Below are positions 8,808-17,787 of a stretch of DNA of 64,000 nt, piece by piece. A model generated the notes under the pieces. The model saw only the letters and a list, made by a program, of their open reading frames with translations, was not told the DNA's origin and did no database searches. Every line of letters begins with the position of its first letter. The first letter of the stretch is position 1. The position numbers and the translations under genes were made by a program. The DNA is from AC-49 sp963766605 (GTDB lineage: Bacteria; Actinomycetota; Thermoleophilia; Solirubrobacterales; Solirubrobacteraceae), in NCBI GenBank assembly GCA_963766605.1, contig CAVYAT010000001.1, positions 806,001 through 870,000 on the forward strand. Reading direction: 5' to 3'.

Positions 8808-9574
8808 CGCCCCTTCCACACCGGCGCGCGCTTCTCGGCGAACGCGGTCGAGCCCTCTATCGCATCCTCGGACGAGAACACGGGGGCGGTGATCTCCTCC
8901 TGGCGATCCCAGAACTCGTCGGCCGGCCAGTCGCGCTGGGCCTCGAGGACCTGCTTGGTCGCCATCAGCGCCAGCGGCGCGTTGACGGCGATCGCGGCGG
9001 CCAGCTCGAGCGCGACGTTGACCGCGTCACCGGGCTCGGCGAGGCGGTTGACGAGCCCCAGCTCGTAGGCGCGCTCGGCGTCGATCGGGTCGCCGGTCAG
9101 CGCCAGTTCCATCGCCATGCCGTAGGGCAGGCGGGCGGGCAGGCGCAGCAGCGCGCCGCCGGCGGCGACGAGCGAGCGCTTGACCTCGGGGACGCCGAGC
9201 CGCGCACCCCTGGACGCGACGATCAGGTCGCAGGCCAGCGCGACCTCCAATCCGCCGGCGACGGCGAAGCCCTCGACCGCGGCGATCAGTGGCTTACGGG
9301 CGGACCGGCGCACGATCCCGGCGAATCCACGGCCCTCGACCCACGGGCGCTTGCCGCTGACGAATGCCTTGAGATCCATGCCCGCGCTGAAGCCCTTGCC
9401 CGCGCCGGTCAGCACGCCGACGGTCAGCTCGTCATCGGCGTCGAGCTCTTCGAGCGCCGCGGCGATGCCCTCGGCGACGTCGAGGTTGATCGCGTTGCGC
9501 GCGTCCGGGCGGTTGAGGGTGATGAGCAACACGCCATCGCGGCGCTCGGTGAGAACGGGGTCTTCGTCGGCCAT
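8804..9574 (-). CDS. Enoyl-CoA hydratase/isomerase family protein
   Basis: A 256-residue crotonase-fold enzyme acting on acyl-CoA thioesters. The oxyanion-hole segment is FSAGMDLKAF and the second is GFAVAGGLEVALACDL. Both hydratase glutamates have counterparts: Glu in GGLEVAL and Glu in GVPEVKRSL, so hydratase activity is plausible. The substrate chain length cannot be read from the sequence. The ATG at 9574 is 15 bases after the nucS stop, so the gene is probably in the same operon. The stop overlaps the GTG of the alkyltransferase-like gene. Confidence 0.88.
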   Translation of the reverse strand: MADEDPVLTERRDGVLLITLNRPDARNAINLDVAEGIAAALEELDADDELTVGVLTGAGKGFSAGMDLKAFVSGKRPWVEGRGFAGIVRRSARKPLIAAVEGFAVAGGLEVALACDLIVASRGARLGVPEVKRSLVAAGGALLRLPARLPYGMAMELALTGDPIDAERAYELGLVNRLAEPGDAVNVALELAAAIAVNAPLALMATKQVLEAQRDWPADEFWDRQEEITAPVFSSEDAIEGSTAFAEKRAPVWKGR

Positions 9575-9589
9575 GGTGGCCAGCCTATT

Positions 9590-10273
9590 TCAGGGCGCGA
9601 ACAGGGTGAGGTCCGGCTCGCGCTCTCCCCTCAGCACGGCCAGGTCGACCTCGACGCACTCGATCCCGCGAGACTCGGCGAGCACCCGGGCCTGGGGCTT
9701 GATCTGCTGTGCTGCCAGCACGCCGCGGCAGTCCGCCATCGCCGGGTCGACACGGATCCGCTCGAGGTAGCGCGTGAGCTGCTCGACCGCGTCGATCGTC
9801 CCGATGCGCTTGATCTCGACCGCGATCCAGCCGTCGTCGGCGTCGCGGCACATCAGGTCGACCGGGCCGATGTCGGTCGGCCACTCGCGGCGCACGAGCC
9901 GGAAGCCCTCACCGCACCACTGCGGCGCCGCCGCCAGCTGCTCCTGAAGATCGCGCTCCACGCCGTCCTTCTCGAGCGCCGCCGCCTCGCCCATGTCGTG
10001 CTCGACGTCCGACAGCACTTCGGCAATGTGGATGTCGAGCCGGTCCTCGGTCTTGCCCGCGTGCTTGCGCACAGTTATCAGGGAAGGCGGGTCACCCTGT
10101 TCCTCGATCACTGTCGGCGGCGTCATCCAGTTCTGTGGCTTGTAGCCCCCGGTGTCCGCGTGCACCATCACCGACCCGTCGCTCTTGATCATCAGCAGCC
10201 GCAACGCCTCGGGCAGCACGGCGGTCAGGCGGCCCGAGTAGCGGACCTCACAGCGAGCGACGATCAGGCGCAT
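9590..10273 (-). CDS. nucS: Mismatch-specific endonuclease NucS/EndoMS
   Basis: A 227-residue nuclease for non-canonical mismatch repair in actinobacteria and archaea, which lack MutS/MutL in most of these lineages. The N-terminal half (residues 1-110) is the DNA-binding dimerisation domain, opening MRLIVARCEVRYSGR. The C-terminal RecB-like nuclease domain carries Asp139 (GPVDLM) and Glu153-x-Lys155 (AVEIK), with the spacing of the D-E-K triad in the archaeal enzyme. The ATG at 10273 was chosen because the protein matches known length and N-terminus from there; the open frame runs further upstream through the hairpin repeat. It is followed 15 bases later by the enoyl-CoA hydratase gene. Confidence 0.93.
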   Translation of the reverse strand: MRLIVARCEVRYSGRLTAVLPEALRLLMIKSDGSVMVHADTGGYKPQNWMTPPTVIEEQGDPPSLITVRKHAGKTEDRLDIHIAEVLSDVEHDMGEAAALEKDGVERDLQEQLAAAPQWCGEGFRLVRREWPTDIGPVDLMCRDADDGWIAVEIKRIGTIDAVEQLTRYLERIRVDPAMADCRGVLAAQQIKPQARVLAESRGIECVEVDLAVLRGEREPDLTLFAP

Positions 10274-10350
10274 CCGCTCCAGCGTACGAGCGTCGCCCGA
10301 CGTGCGGGCGCGTTGCCGCCGCACATTGCGTCGGATTCGCTGGGCACGCA

Positions 10351-10404
10351 ACCGCGAACGTCCCGTTCTGCTTGCTATGCGGGGTAGTCCGGGACGTTCG
10401 CGGT
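10351..10404 (-). repeat. Long hairpin repeat, copy A
   Basis: ACCGCGAACGTCCCG (10351-10365) and its exact reverse complement CGGGACGTTCGCGGT (10390-10404) form a perfect 15-base-pair stem with a 24-base loop. On the minus strand it starts one base after the GNAT stop codon. A second copy at 60633-60684 matches its reverse complement at 44 of 52 positions, including the loop segment GACTACCCCG. It may act as a terminator (there is no U-tract) or be a dispersed REP-like element. Confidence 0.8.
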
Positions 10405-10405
10405 G

Positions 10406-10933
10406 TCAGCGCGGCTCGGCTGGCGAGTCGACCGCGTCGGCCAGCGGGCGCTGGAGCCACTGCACGTCGTGCCAGGCGCCGAGCTTGTGGCCGATGTGGC
10501 GATAGATCCCGATCGGCTCGAAGCCCATCGCGCGATGCAGGCCGCAGCTGGCCTCGTTGGGCAGCGTCACGCCGGCGACCGCCGTGACGTAGCCGCGCGC
10601 CTGCAGGCGCTCGAACAGCTCGGTGTACAGCGCCCGGCCGGCGCCCGTGCGCCGGCGGCCGGGCTCGAGGTAGATGCTGACGTCGCACGACCATCGGTAG
10701 GCGGGACGCGCCCGGTGGGCGGTTGCGTAGGCGAAGCCGACGACACGCCCGTCGTCCTCCTCGATGACCAGCCACGCGTGATCGGCGAGCGACGTGGCGA
10801 TCCGCCGGGCCATCTCGTCGGCGTCGGGCGGCTGCGTCTCGAACGTGATCGCGGTGTCGATCACGTAGGGCGTGTAGATCGCCGCGCAGGCGGCCGCGTC
10901 AGCAGGCGTCGCGTCTCGGACGCGCGCGCTCAA
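10406..10933 (-). CDS. GNAT N-acetyltransferase, phosphinothricin acetyltransferase-like
   Basis: A 175-residue GNAT enzyme resembling the Pat/Bar/YncA group, which acetylate phosphinothricin or amino-acid analogues such as methionine sulfoximine. The N-terminus reads VRDATPADAAACAAIYTPYV and is followed by the TAITFETQPPDADEM segment typical of the group. The acetyl-CoA loop is in LEPGRRRTGAGRALYTELFE and the C-terminal GFEPIGIYRHIGHKLGAWHD is characteristic. The start is TTG 10933, which overlaps the stop of the upstream glycoside hydrolase as TTGA; no ATG or GTG at a reasonable distance fits. The hairpin repeat follows the stop. The true substrate is unknown. Confidence 0.85.
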   Translation of the reverse strand: MSARVRDATPADAAACAAIYTPYVIDTAITFETQPPDADEMARRIATSLADHAWLVIEEDDGRVVGFAYATAHRARPAYRWSCDVSIYLEPGRRRTGAGRALYTELFERLQARGYVTAVAGVTLPNEASCGLHRAMGFEPIGIYRHIGHKLGAWHDVQWLQRPLADAVDSPAEPR

Positions 10934-12675
10934 CGATGCTTGTGGTGCTTGACGCCCTTGACCGTGAAGTACTTCCACGGCGAGGCCGCCGGCTTGAGCG
11001 GCTTGGGTGGCAGGAACGCGATCTGCACGCGCCACTTGCCGGGCTTGAGGCGCTGGCGGAAGTTGAACGGCTTCTGAGCGTGGAGGAGGCCCTTGTGCTG
11101 AAGGCGGTAGCGCAGGACCTTGACGTGCTTGATCTTGATCTTCTTGAGCAGCTGCCAGCGGGCCTGCACGTTGCCGCCCTGCAGCGAGCTGTTGGACGGA
11201 CTCAGCGCGGCGCCGTTGAGCGTGCACAGCGTGCCCTTGCACAGCAGCTTCTTGAAGTTGAAGTGCACCGGGCCGACGGCGAGGATCTGGTTCAGCGACA
11301 CCTTCTTGACCTGGACGCTGGCGTTGGAGATGTTGCCGTTCTTGTCGACCGCCTGGACGTTGATCGTGTGGGTGCCGATGCTCAGCGCCGCGGCGCCGTG
11401 CCAGGTCAGGCCGACCGTGTTCCCGTTGCCCGGGTTGGAGAAGTTGTCGATCGCCTGGGTGCTGTTGTCGGGGTAGAAGCTGATCCGCGTGACGCCCTGC
11501 GGGTCGCTCGCCGACGCCATGATCGGCAGATCGGTCGCGTAGGAGTCTCCGAGCTTCGGCGTCGCGATCGTGATCGCCGGCCCGTCGAAGTCGCCGCATG
11601 CGCCGTCGAGCTGGTCGCCTCCGGTGGCGAGCAGGTGGAACGCGTTGAAGTCCGGCTTCGGTGTCCCGCCGGCCGTTTCGAGGCCGTAGTGGGCCTGGAA
11701 GTCGTCGGCGCCGGGCGCGTCGTCGAGCGTGAACCAGTTGGCCACCGACAGGTACGGATCGCCGGCCATGCAGTGGAAGGCCTGGGTGATGTAGGTCGCC
11801 TGCTGGTCGGGCGTGACGCCGGAGGGCTTGCCGCCGGTCGGGCACGCCGAGCCGCCGGCCGCGGTCTGCGAGGAGTTCCAGCCGAACTCCGTCATCCAGA
11901 TCGGGTGGCTGCCCTCGCCGTGCGCGGCCATCGTCGCGTGCACGGTGCGGTAGCCGGTGAAGGCGTAGCGCCCGATCTTGCCGCCGTTCTCGGTGTAGGA
12001 CGCGTCGGGGCCGACGGTCAGGCAGGCGTTGTCGGTGTGGACGGCGACCGCGTCGGTCAGGCCGGCGATCCCGTCGCCGTAGAGCTGGCCGATCCACGCG
12101 TAGTCGTTGGCGACCGTCGGGCCGAGGACGACCGTCGCCGTCGGGTCGGCGGCGCGCAGCGCGGGCGCCGCGGCCTTGACGAGGTTCGCGTAGGCGTTGT
12201 CGTTGGGCGCCGGCGCCCACCACTCGGCGGCGTCCTCCTCGTTCCACAGCTCGTACGCGATGTGGTTGCCCTGAAGACCCGGCGTCGCGGCGAGCTGCGA
12301 CAGGAAGTTGGCGTAGTCAGCGGGGTTGGCCGGGGCGGCGTGCGGGTCGCTGCTGCCGCTCTCCCAGCTCGGAGTGAACACGACGACGAAGTCGATGCCG
12401 ATCCCATCGGCGACCAGCTGGCGCGCGATCTCGACGTAGCGGCTCACGAGCGCCGGCTGCAGGCGGCCCTTGGCCGGGTTCGCGTCGGCCCACGACACGA
12501 ACATCCGCACCTCTTTGGCCCCGAGCGCGTTGGCGGTCGCGATCTGGGCGTCGGTCGGCACGTTGGCGATGTTCACGCCGACAACGGGGAACGCGGGCGC
12601 GCTCGCCGCATCGACGCCGGCGAAGGCGCAGCAGAGCGCGGCGACGACGCCGATAGACCGAAGACGAGAGCGCAT
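10930..12675 (-). CDS. Secreted clan GH-A glycoside hydrolase-like protein, paralogue 1
   Basis: A 581-residue exported protein. A signal peptide (MRSRLRSIGVVAALCCAFAGVDA) precedes a TIM-barrel-like domain, about residues 30-350. Two candidate catalytic glutamates are visible: the acid/base Glu146 in YELWNEED and the nucleophile Glu263 in WMTEFGW, the clan GH-A pattern (GH5/GH39-like). An Ig-like beta domain with IGTHTINVQAVDKNGN follows, and then a strongly basic C-terminal domain ending VKGVKHHKHR, which may bind the anionic cell wall (inference). It is a tandem paralogue of the next gene upstream. A TAGTCT box 7 bases before the ATG suggests a leaderless transcript. Substrate is not predictable. 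Confidence 0.8.
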   Translation of the reverse strand: MRSRLRSIGVVAALCCAFAGVDAASAPAFPVVGVNIANVPTDAQIATANALGAKEVRMFVSWADANPAKGRLQPALVSRYVEIARQLVADGIGIDFVVVFTPSWESGSSDPHAAPANPADYANFLSQLAATPGLQGNHIAYELWNEEDAAEWWAPAPNDNAYANLVKAAAPALRAADPTATVVLGPTVANDYAWIGQLYGDGIAGLTDAVAVHTDNACLTVGPDASYTENGGKIGRYAFTGYRTVHATMAAHGEGSHPIWMTEFGWNSSQTAAGGSACPTGGKPSGVTPDQQATYITQAFHCMAGDPYLSVANWFTLDDAPGADDFQAHYGLETAGGTPKPDFNAFHLLATGGDQLDGACGDFDGPAITIATPKLGDSYATDLPIMASASDPQGVTRISFYPDNSTQAIDNFSNPGNGNTVGLTWHGAAALSIGTHTINVQAVDKNGNISNASVQVKKVSLNQILAVGPVHFNFKKLLCKGTLCTLNGAALSPSNSSLQGGNVQARWQLLKKIKIKHVKVLRYRLQHKGLLHAQKPFNFRQRLKPGKWRVQIAFLPPKPLKPAASPWKYFTVKGVKHHKHR

Positions 12676-12682
12676 CCGCGGC

Positions 12683-12688
12683 AGACTA
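12683..12688 (-). promoter_or_regulatory. Candidate -10 box for the hydrolase gene
   Basis: On the minus strand TAGTCT ends 7 bases before the ATG at 12675. No Shine-Dalgarno sequence is present, so a leaderless transcript is likely. Confidence 0.35.
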
Positions 12689-12729
12689 GCGTGCTCTCAA
12701 CGAGCCGGTGGCGGTTCGGGGATGCCCGG

Positions 12730-14400
12730 TCAGCCGCGGGCCAGGAAACTGTGCGACGGCGCCGCGGAGGACTTGAACGGGGCCCGCCCGGTGTACGTCA
12801 CCTTCACCCGCCAGCGTCCGGCGCGCGCCAGGTGCTGGACGACCTTGAACGGCTTGGAGGCGCTGGCGCCCTTGATGTGCCGGGTCAGCCACTTCGTGCC
12901 GGACAGGACCTGGAAGACGATGTGGACGCGGCCGCGGACCGGCCCGGAGCCGGTCGTCTTGACCCGCCCGGTCACGGTGCGGATCAGGCCGCTGCCCTTG
13001 ACGCTGGCGACGACCCAGGTGCGTGCCTGGGGCAGCTGCCCGGGCAGGACCCGGGTCACCGGCACGTCGACCTCGGCCATGTTGCCGAACACGTCCGTCG
13101 ACTGGATCTCGATCGTGTGCGGCCCGAGCGGGATGTTCGCCGAGCCGTACCAGGTCATCGTCGACGTGTGCTTCTTGCCCAGCCCGACGCCGAACGTCGA
13201 GATCTTCTTGCCGTCGCAGAGGAAGCTGATCCGGTGCAGGCCGTCGGGGTCGCTGGCCGTCGCGCTCAGGATCAGGTGGTCGGAGAACTGCTGGCCCGAC
13301 GTCGGCGCGTCGACCGTGATCTTCGGCGCCGAGAAGTCGCCGCATGCGCCGGACATCTGGTCGCCCTTGGTCACCTCGTTGCGAAACGCGGCGTAGGAGG
13401 GCTTCAGCGAGCCGTCGGGGCGGATCAGGCCGTAGCGGTTGAGCTCGGCGTCAGGGACCCCGCCGTCGGTCAGCGTGAACCACTCCGCGACCGCGACGTC
13501 GGAGTCCTGGGCCAGGCAGTGGTAGGCCTCCTGGAGGTCGGTCGCCTGGTTGGCCTCGCCGACGCCGGCCGCCTTCTTGCCGGCCGAGGCGCCGCGGGCG
13601 CACATCGTGTTCGTCGACGACCAGCCGAGCTCCGTCATCCAGATCGGCACGTTGTCCCCGTTGGCGACGATCGTGTTGTGGACCTCGCGGTAGCCGAGGA
13701 ACGAGTAGCGCCCGATGCGGGTGCCGTCGCGGTAGTAGACGCCGGGACCGCTGTTCAGGCAGGCCGTGTCGGTGTGCACCGCGACGCCGTCGAAGGAGCC
13801 CTTGGCGCCCGCCGCGTACATCGCGCTCAGGAAGTCGTAGTCGTTGCCGCTGAACGGGCCGGCGAGCACGGTCGCGTCCGGGTCGGCGGCCTTGATCGCC
13901 GGGTAGACGGCCTTGACCAGCGCCGCGTAGCGGGCCGGGTCGATCGGCGCGTTCCAGAACTCGCTGTTGTCGGGCTCGTTCCAGATCTCGTACGCGGCGA
14001 CCTTGCCCTTCAGCTGGGTGGCCAGGAGCGCCATGAAGTTCGCCATGTCGGCCGGGTTGTTCGGTGGCACGTTGCCGGCGGCGCCGCCGTTGGCCCAGCC
14101 CGGTGCGCCGGTGACGACGAGGTCGACCTTGACTCCGGCGGCGGCCAGCTGGCCGAGCCCGATCTCGTAGCCCGTCAGGTAGCCGGGCGCGATCGAGGCG
14201 CGCGTGGGCTCGGCGTCGGGCCACTGCATGAAGTAGCGGACGTACTTGGCACCGGTGGCCAGCGCCTGCTGAACCGACGTCTGGTTGGGCGCACCCGGCA
14301 CGTTGATGCCGGGCGTGGAGGCATGGGCCGCGCCTGCGGGCAGCAGCAGGCACAACGTTACGACGAGCATTGGGAAACGAAGACGCATCCGTCGGGGCAT
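12730..14400 (-). CDS. Secreted clan GH-A glycoside hydrolase-like protein, paralogue 2
   Basis: Exported protein of about 556 residues, with the same layout as its downstream neighbour: signal peptide (ending GAAHA), TIM-barrel-like hydrolase domain, Ig-like beta domain (PLGPHTIEIQSTDVFGN) and a basic C-terminal domain. Counted from ATG 14388, the acid/base Glu138 lies in YEIWNEPD and the nucleophile Glu253 in WMTELGW. Cysteine pairs such as TACLNS and MSGACGDF are shared with paralogue 1 and fit an extracytoplasmic protein. Two ATGs are possible, 14400 (MPRRMRLRF) and 14388 (MRLRF, matching paralogue 1). The pair looks like a local gene duplication. Substrate unknown, probably a polysaccharide or glycan. 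Confidence 0.8.
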   Translation of the reverse strand: MPRRMRLRFPMLVVTLCLLLPAGAAHASTPGINVPGAPNQTSVQQALATGAKYVRYFMQWPDAEPTRASIAPGYLTGYEIGLGQLAAAGVKVDLVVTGAPGWANGGAAGNVPPNNPADMANFMALLATQLKGKVAAYEIWNEPDNSEFWNAPIDPARYAALVKAVYPAIKAADPDATVLAGPFSGNDYDFLSAMYAAGAKGSFDGVAVHTDTACLNSGPGVYYRDGTRIGRYSFLGYREVHNTIVANGDNVPIWMTELGWSSTNTMCARGASAGKKAAGVGEANQATDLQEAYHCLAQDSDVAVAEWFTLTDGGVPDAELNRYGLIRPDGSLKPSYAAFRNEVTKGDQMSGACGDFSAPKITVDAPTSGQQFSDHLILSATASDPDGLHRISFLCDGKKISTFGVGLGKKHTSTMTWYGSANIPLGPHTIEIQSTDVFGNMAEVDVPVTRVLPGQLPQARTWVVASVKGSGLIRTVTGRVKTTGSGPVRGRVHIVFQVLSGTKWLTRHIKGASASKPFKVVQHLARAGRWRVKVTYTGRAPFKSSAAPSHSFLARG

Positions 14401-14524
14401 CGGAGCACAGGCACACGTTCTTGACGCGGCCGGTTCGCTTCTGGACAGGTTGTGGACGGTTTTGCGGCAGGGTAACGCCACAAAGACCGCGTGCGGACGA
14501 TGTTCCGGCCCGGAAAACTGCGCG

Positions 14525-15772
14525 TCAGGCCGCGGGCAGAACGCGCGGGACGGCGCCGCGCAAGCGGGCCAGGAGGTCGGCCACCTCGTCGTCGTCCGCG
14601 TTGAGATCGAGCGCGCGCTCGCAGGCCGCGATGGCGTCCGAGATGCGGTCGGTGCGGGCCAGCGCGTGGGCGTGACGGGCCCACGCCGCGGCGCTGTCGG
14701 GCGCGATCTGGGTCGCCAGCTCGGTCGCCGAGACCTCGCCGCCGACGTCACCACCGAGATGGTGCACCAGCGCGAGGTCCAGCAGCGCATCCTCGTCGGG
14801 CATGATCGCCCGCGCGCGCTGCAGCGCGGCCAGCGCCGCGTCGCGCTGCATCAACCGCAGGCGCAGGCGCCCGACGCGGGCCCACGCGTCGGCGTCGTCC
14901 GGCGCGCGGGTCGTGACGCGGTCGGCGGCCTCGGCGGCAAGGTCGAGCGCTCCCATATCCTCGTAGATCCGCGCCGCGAAGCGATGGGCGGCCGGGCGGT
15001 CGGGGTCCAGGCGCGCCCAATCGCGCACCGCGCGCCCGGCGGCCGGCAGGTTGCCGGCCTGCCAGAAGGCGAGCGTCAGCAGCCGCATCACGGTGATGTT
15101 CGTCTGATCGGCGTCGCGGGCGTAGATCAGGCGCTGCGCGGCCAGGCCGTAGTCGCCGTCGTGGATCGCGTGCTGGGCGGCGGTGAGGAAGCGCTCGACG
15201 CGGTCGGCAGCCGGGTCGGGCTTGGAGAAGTCGACGAACTGCAGCGAGCCGGCCGGCACCGTGCGCACGCCGGGAGCGAACTTGACCCGTGCCCACTGCA
15301 TCGTGTGGTCGCCGTCGCCGGTGAAGTAGATGCCGGTGACCGAGCCGACCCCCCACTCGGGATAGGTGACGCAGCGGGCGTAGCGGTGCACGACCGAGTG
15401 GTCCGGTACGCGGGCGCCGAACGGGTCGTGCTCGGCGCGGTCCTTGGCGTCGGCGCGGGCCCGCTGCTCGGCCGCGTAGGCGCGTGCGCCCTCCTCGGCG
15501 CGGCGCTGTCGCGCGGCGGCCGCCGAGGCCCTGACCGCGTTGCGCGAGACGCGGCCGTTGCGCGAGCCCTCGGCGAGCTCCTCGAGCGTGTCGGCCGCCT
15601 CGTTGATCGCCTTGAGATGGCGCTCGTGCTCGAACTGCTTGCCCGGCGGCGCGACGTCGGGGTGCCAGACCTTGGCCTGCCGGCGACGCGCGAGCTGCAC
15701 GTCGCGCTGGTCGAAGGGCGGCTCGATCTCAAGCAGCAGGAGCGCCTGTTCGATGTCTAGGACCTGGGGCAC
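14525..15772 (-). CDS. J-domain protein with TPR repeats
   Basis: A 415-residue cytosolic protein. The N-terminal 65 residues form a J domain with the essential HPD motif in KVWHPDVAPPGKQ, so it should stimulate a DnaK ATPase. A charged Ala/Arg-rich linker follows, then a beta-rich segment (YPEWGVGSVTGIYFTGDGD). The remaining residues, about 190-410, are repeated helical pairs of the tetratricopeptide type (for example AAGRAVRDWARLDPDRPAAH), which usually bind client proteins. No membrane segment is seen. The GTG start at 15772 lies inside a predicted hairpin (15769-15807), so translation may be modulated. The client is unknown. Confidence 0.82.
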   Translation of the reverse strand: MPQVLDIEQALLLLEIEPPFDQRDVQLARRRQAKVWHPDVAPPGKQFEHERHLKAINEAADTLEELAEGSRNGRVSRNAVRASAAAARQRRAEEGARAYAAEQRARADAKDRAEHDPFGARVPDHSVVHRYARCVTYPEWGVGSVTGIYFTGDGDHTMQWARVKFAPGVRTVPAGSLQFVDFSKPDPAADRVERFLTAAQHAIHDGDYGLAAQRLIYARDADQTNITVMRLLTLAFWQAGNLPAAGRAVRDWARLDPDRPAAHRFAARIYEDMGALDLAAEAADRVTTRAPDDADAWARVGRLRLRLMQRDAALAALQRARAIMPDEDALLDLALVHHLGGDVGGEVSATELATQIAPDSAAAWARHAHALARTDRISDAIAACERALDLNADDDEVADLLARLRGAVPRVLPAA

Positions 15773-15807
15773 AGCCGATTCACGTTAGCGAAGGTCGGCG
15801 GCTGTGC
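15769..15807 (-). other. Hairpin covering the J-domain gene start
   Basis: GCACAGCCG (15769-15777) pairs perfectly with CGGCTGTGC (15799-15807), a 9-base-pair stem with a 21-base loop. It sits between the small hypothetical gene and the J-domain gene, and includes the GTG start of the latter. It may terminate upstream transcription or mask the start codon. Confidence 0.4.
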
Positions 15808-15810
15808 GGA

Positions 15811-16023
15811 TCAGCGAACGTGAAGAGCGACCTGGCCGCGATGGCCGGTCTGCAGGTCGCGACGGCCTTCAGCCGGGCCCGGCGCGACGCGCGGTTTCGG
15901 GCACGTCACCGGAGTGCTGATGTGGCGCTTGGACGCCATCGCGACGGCGATGTCGTGATGCACCTTGGCGATGCCGAGCACCGTCTCATCCGAGTCGCAG
16001 CCGGCGAAAACGACGGTCACCAT
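15811..16023 (-). CDS. Small hypothetical protein
   Basis: A 70-residue open frame beginning MVTVVFAGCDSDETVLGIAK and ending GQVALHVR. I do not recognise it. In its favour, nearly all codons end in G or C while second positions are mixed, the pattern of a real gene in this genome. It also fills the space between ettA and the J-domain gene. Against it, no Shine-Dalgarno sequence is seen and the Arg-rich end looks low-complexity. The frame is open further upstream to 16089, which would run into ettA. Confidence 0.4.
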   Translation of the reverse strand: MVTVVFAGCDSDETVLGIAKVHHDIAVAMASKRHISTPVTCPKPRVAPGPAEGRRDLQTGHRGQVALHVR

Positions 16024-16072
16024 GACCCCGCAGACCGCGCCGGCGCGCGCGCCGCCTATCCTCACCGGACCG

Positions 16073-17728
<1,656 letters not shown>

Positions 17729-17736
17729 GGCCGGCG

Positions 17737-17755
17737 TGAGACCGATACGACACTG
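17737..17755 (+). promoter_or_regulatory. Upstream motif shared with the gene at 3573
   Basis: TGAGACCGATACGACACTG lies 51 bases before the ATG at 17788 and matches 3521-3539 at 16 of 19 bases, at nearly the same distance from the start codon. Confidence 0.3.
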
Positions 17756-17787
17756 AAATCCGGCATCGAGGCGCCGATGATGCGTCC

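Noticed and set aside
8483..10387. Long plus-strand frame opposite yjbQ, ATL, the hydratase and nucS
   Set aside because: All four genes opposite have family motifs in their own frames; this one has none.
10936..14424. A very long open frame on the plus strand, opposite the two secreted hydrolases
   Set aside because: It is antisense to two genes with clear signal peptides and catalytic motifs. Its translation is rich in Arg, Val and Gly with no domains, as expected for shadows in GC-rich DNA.
14503..14515. Palindrome TTCCGGCCCGGAA just after the J-domain gene
   Set aside because: A perfect 6-1-6 palindrome, but short, GC-rich and without a second copy or regulator beside it; likely chance in this base composition.
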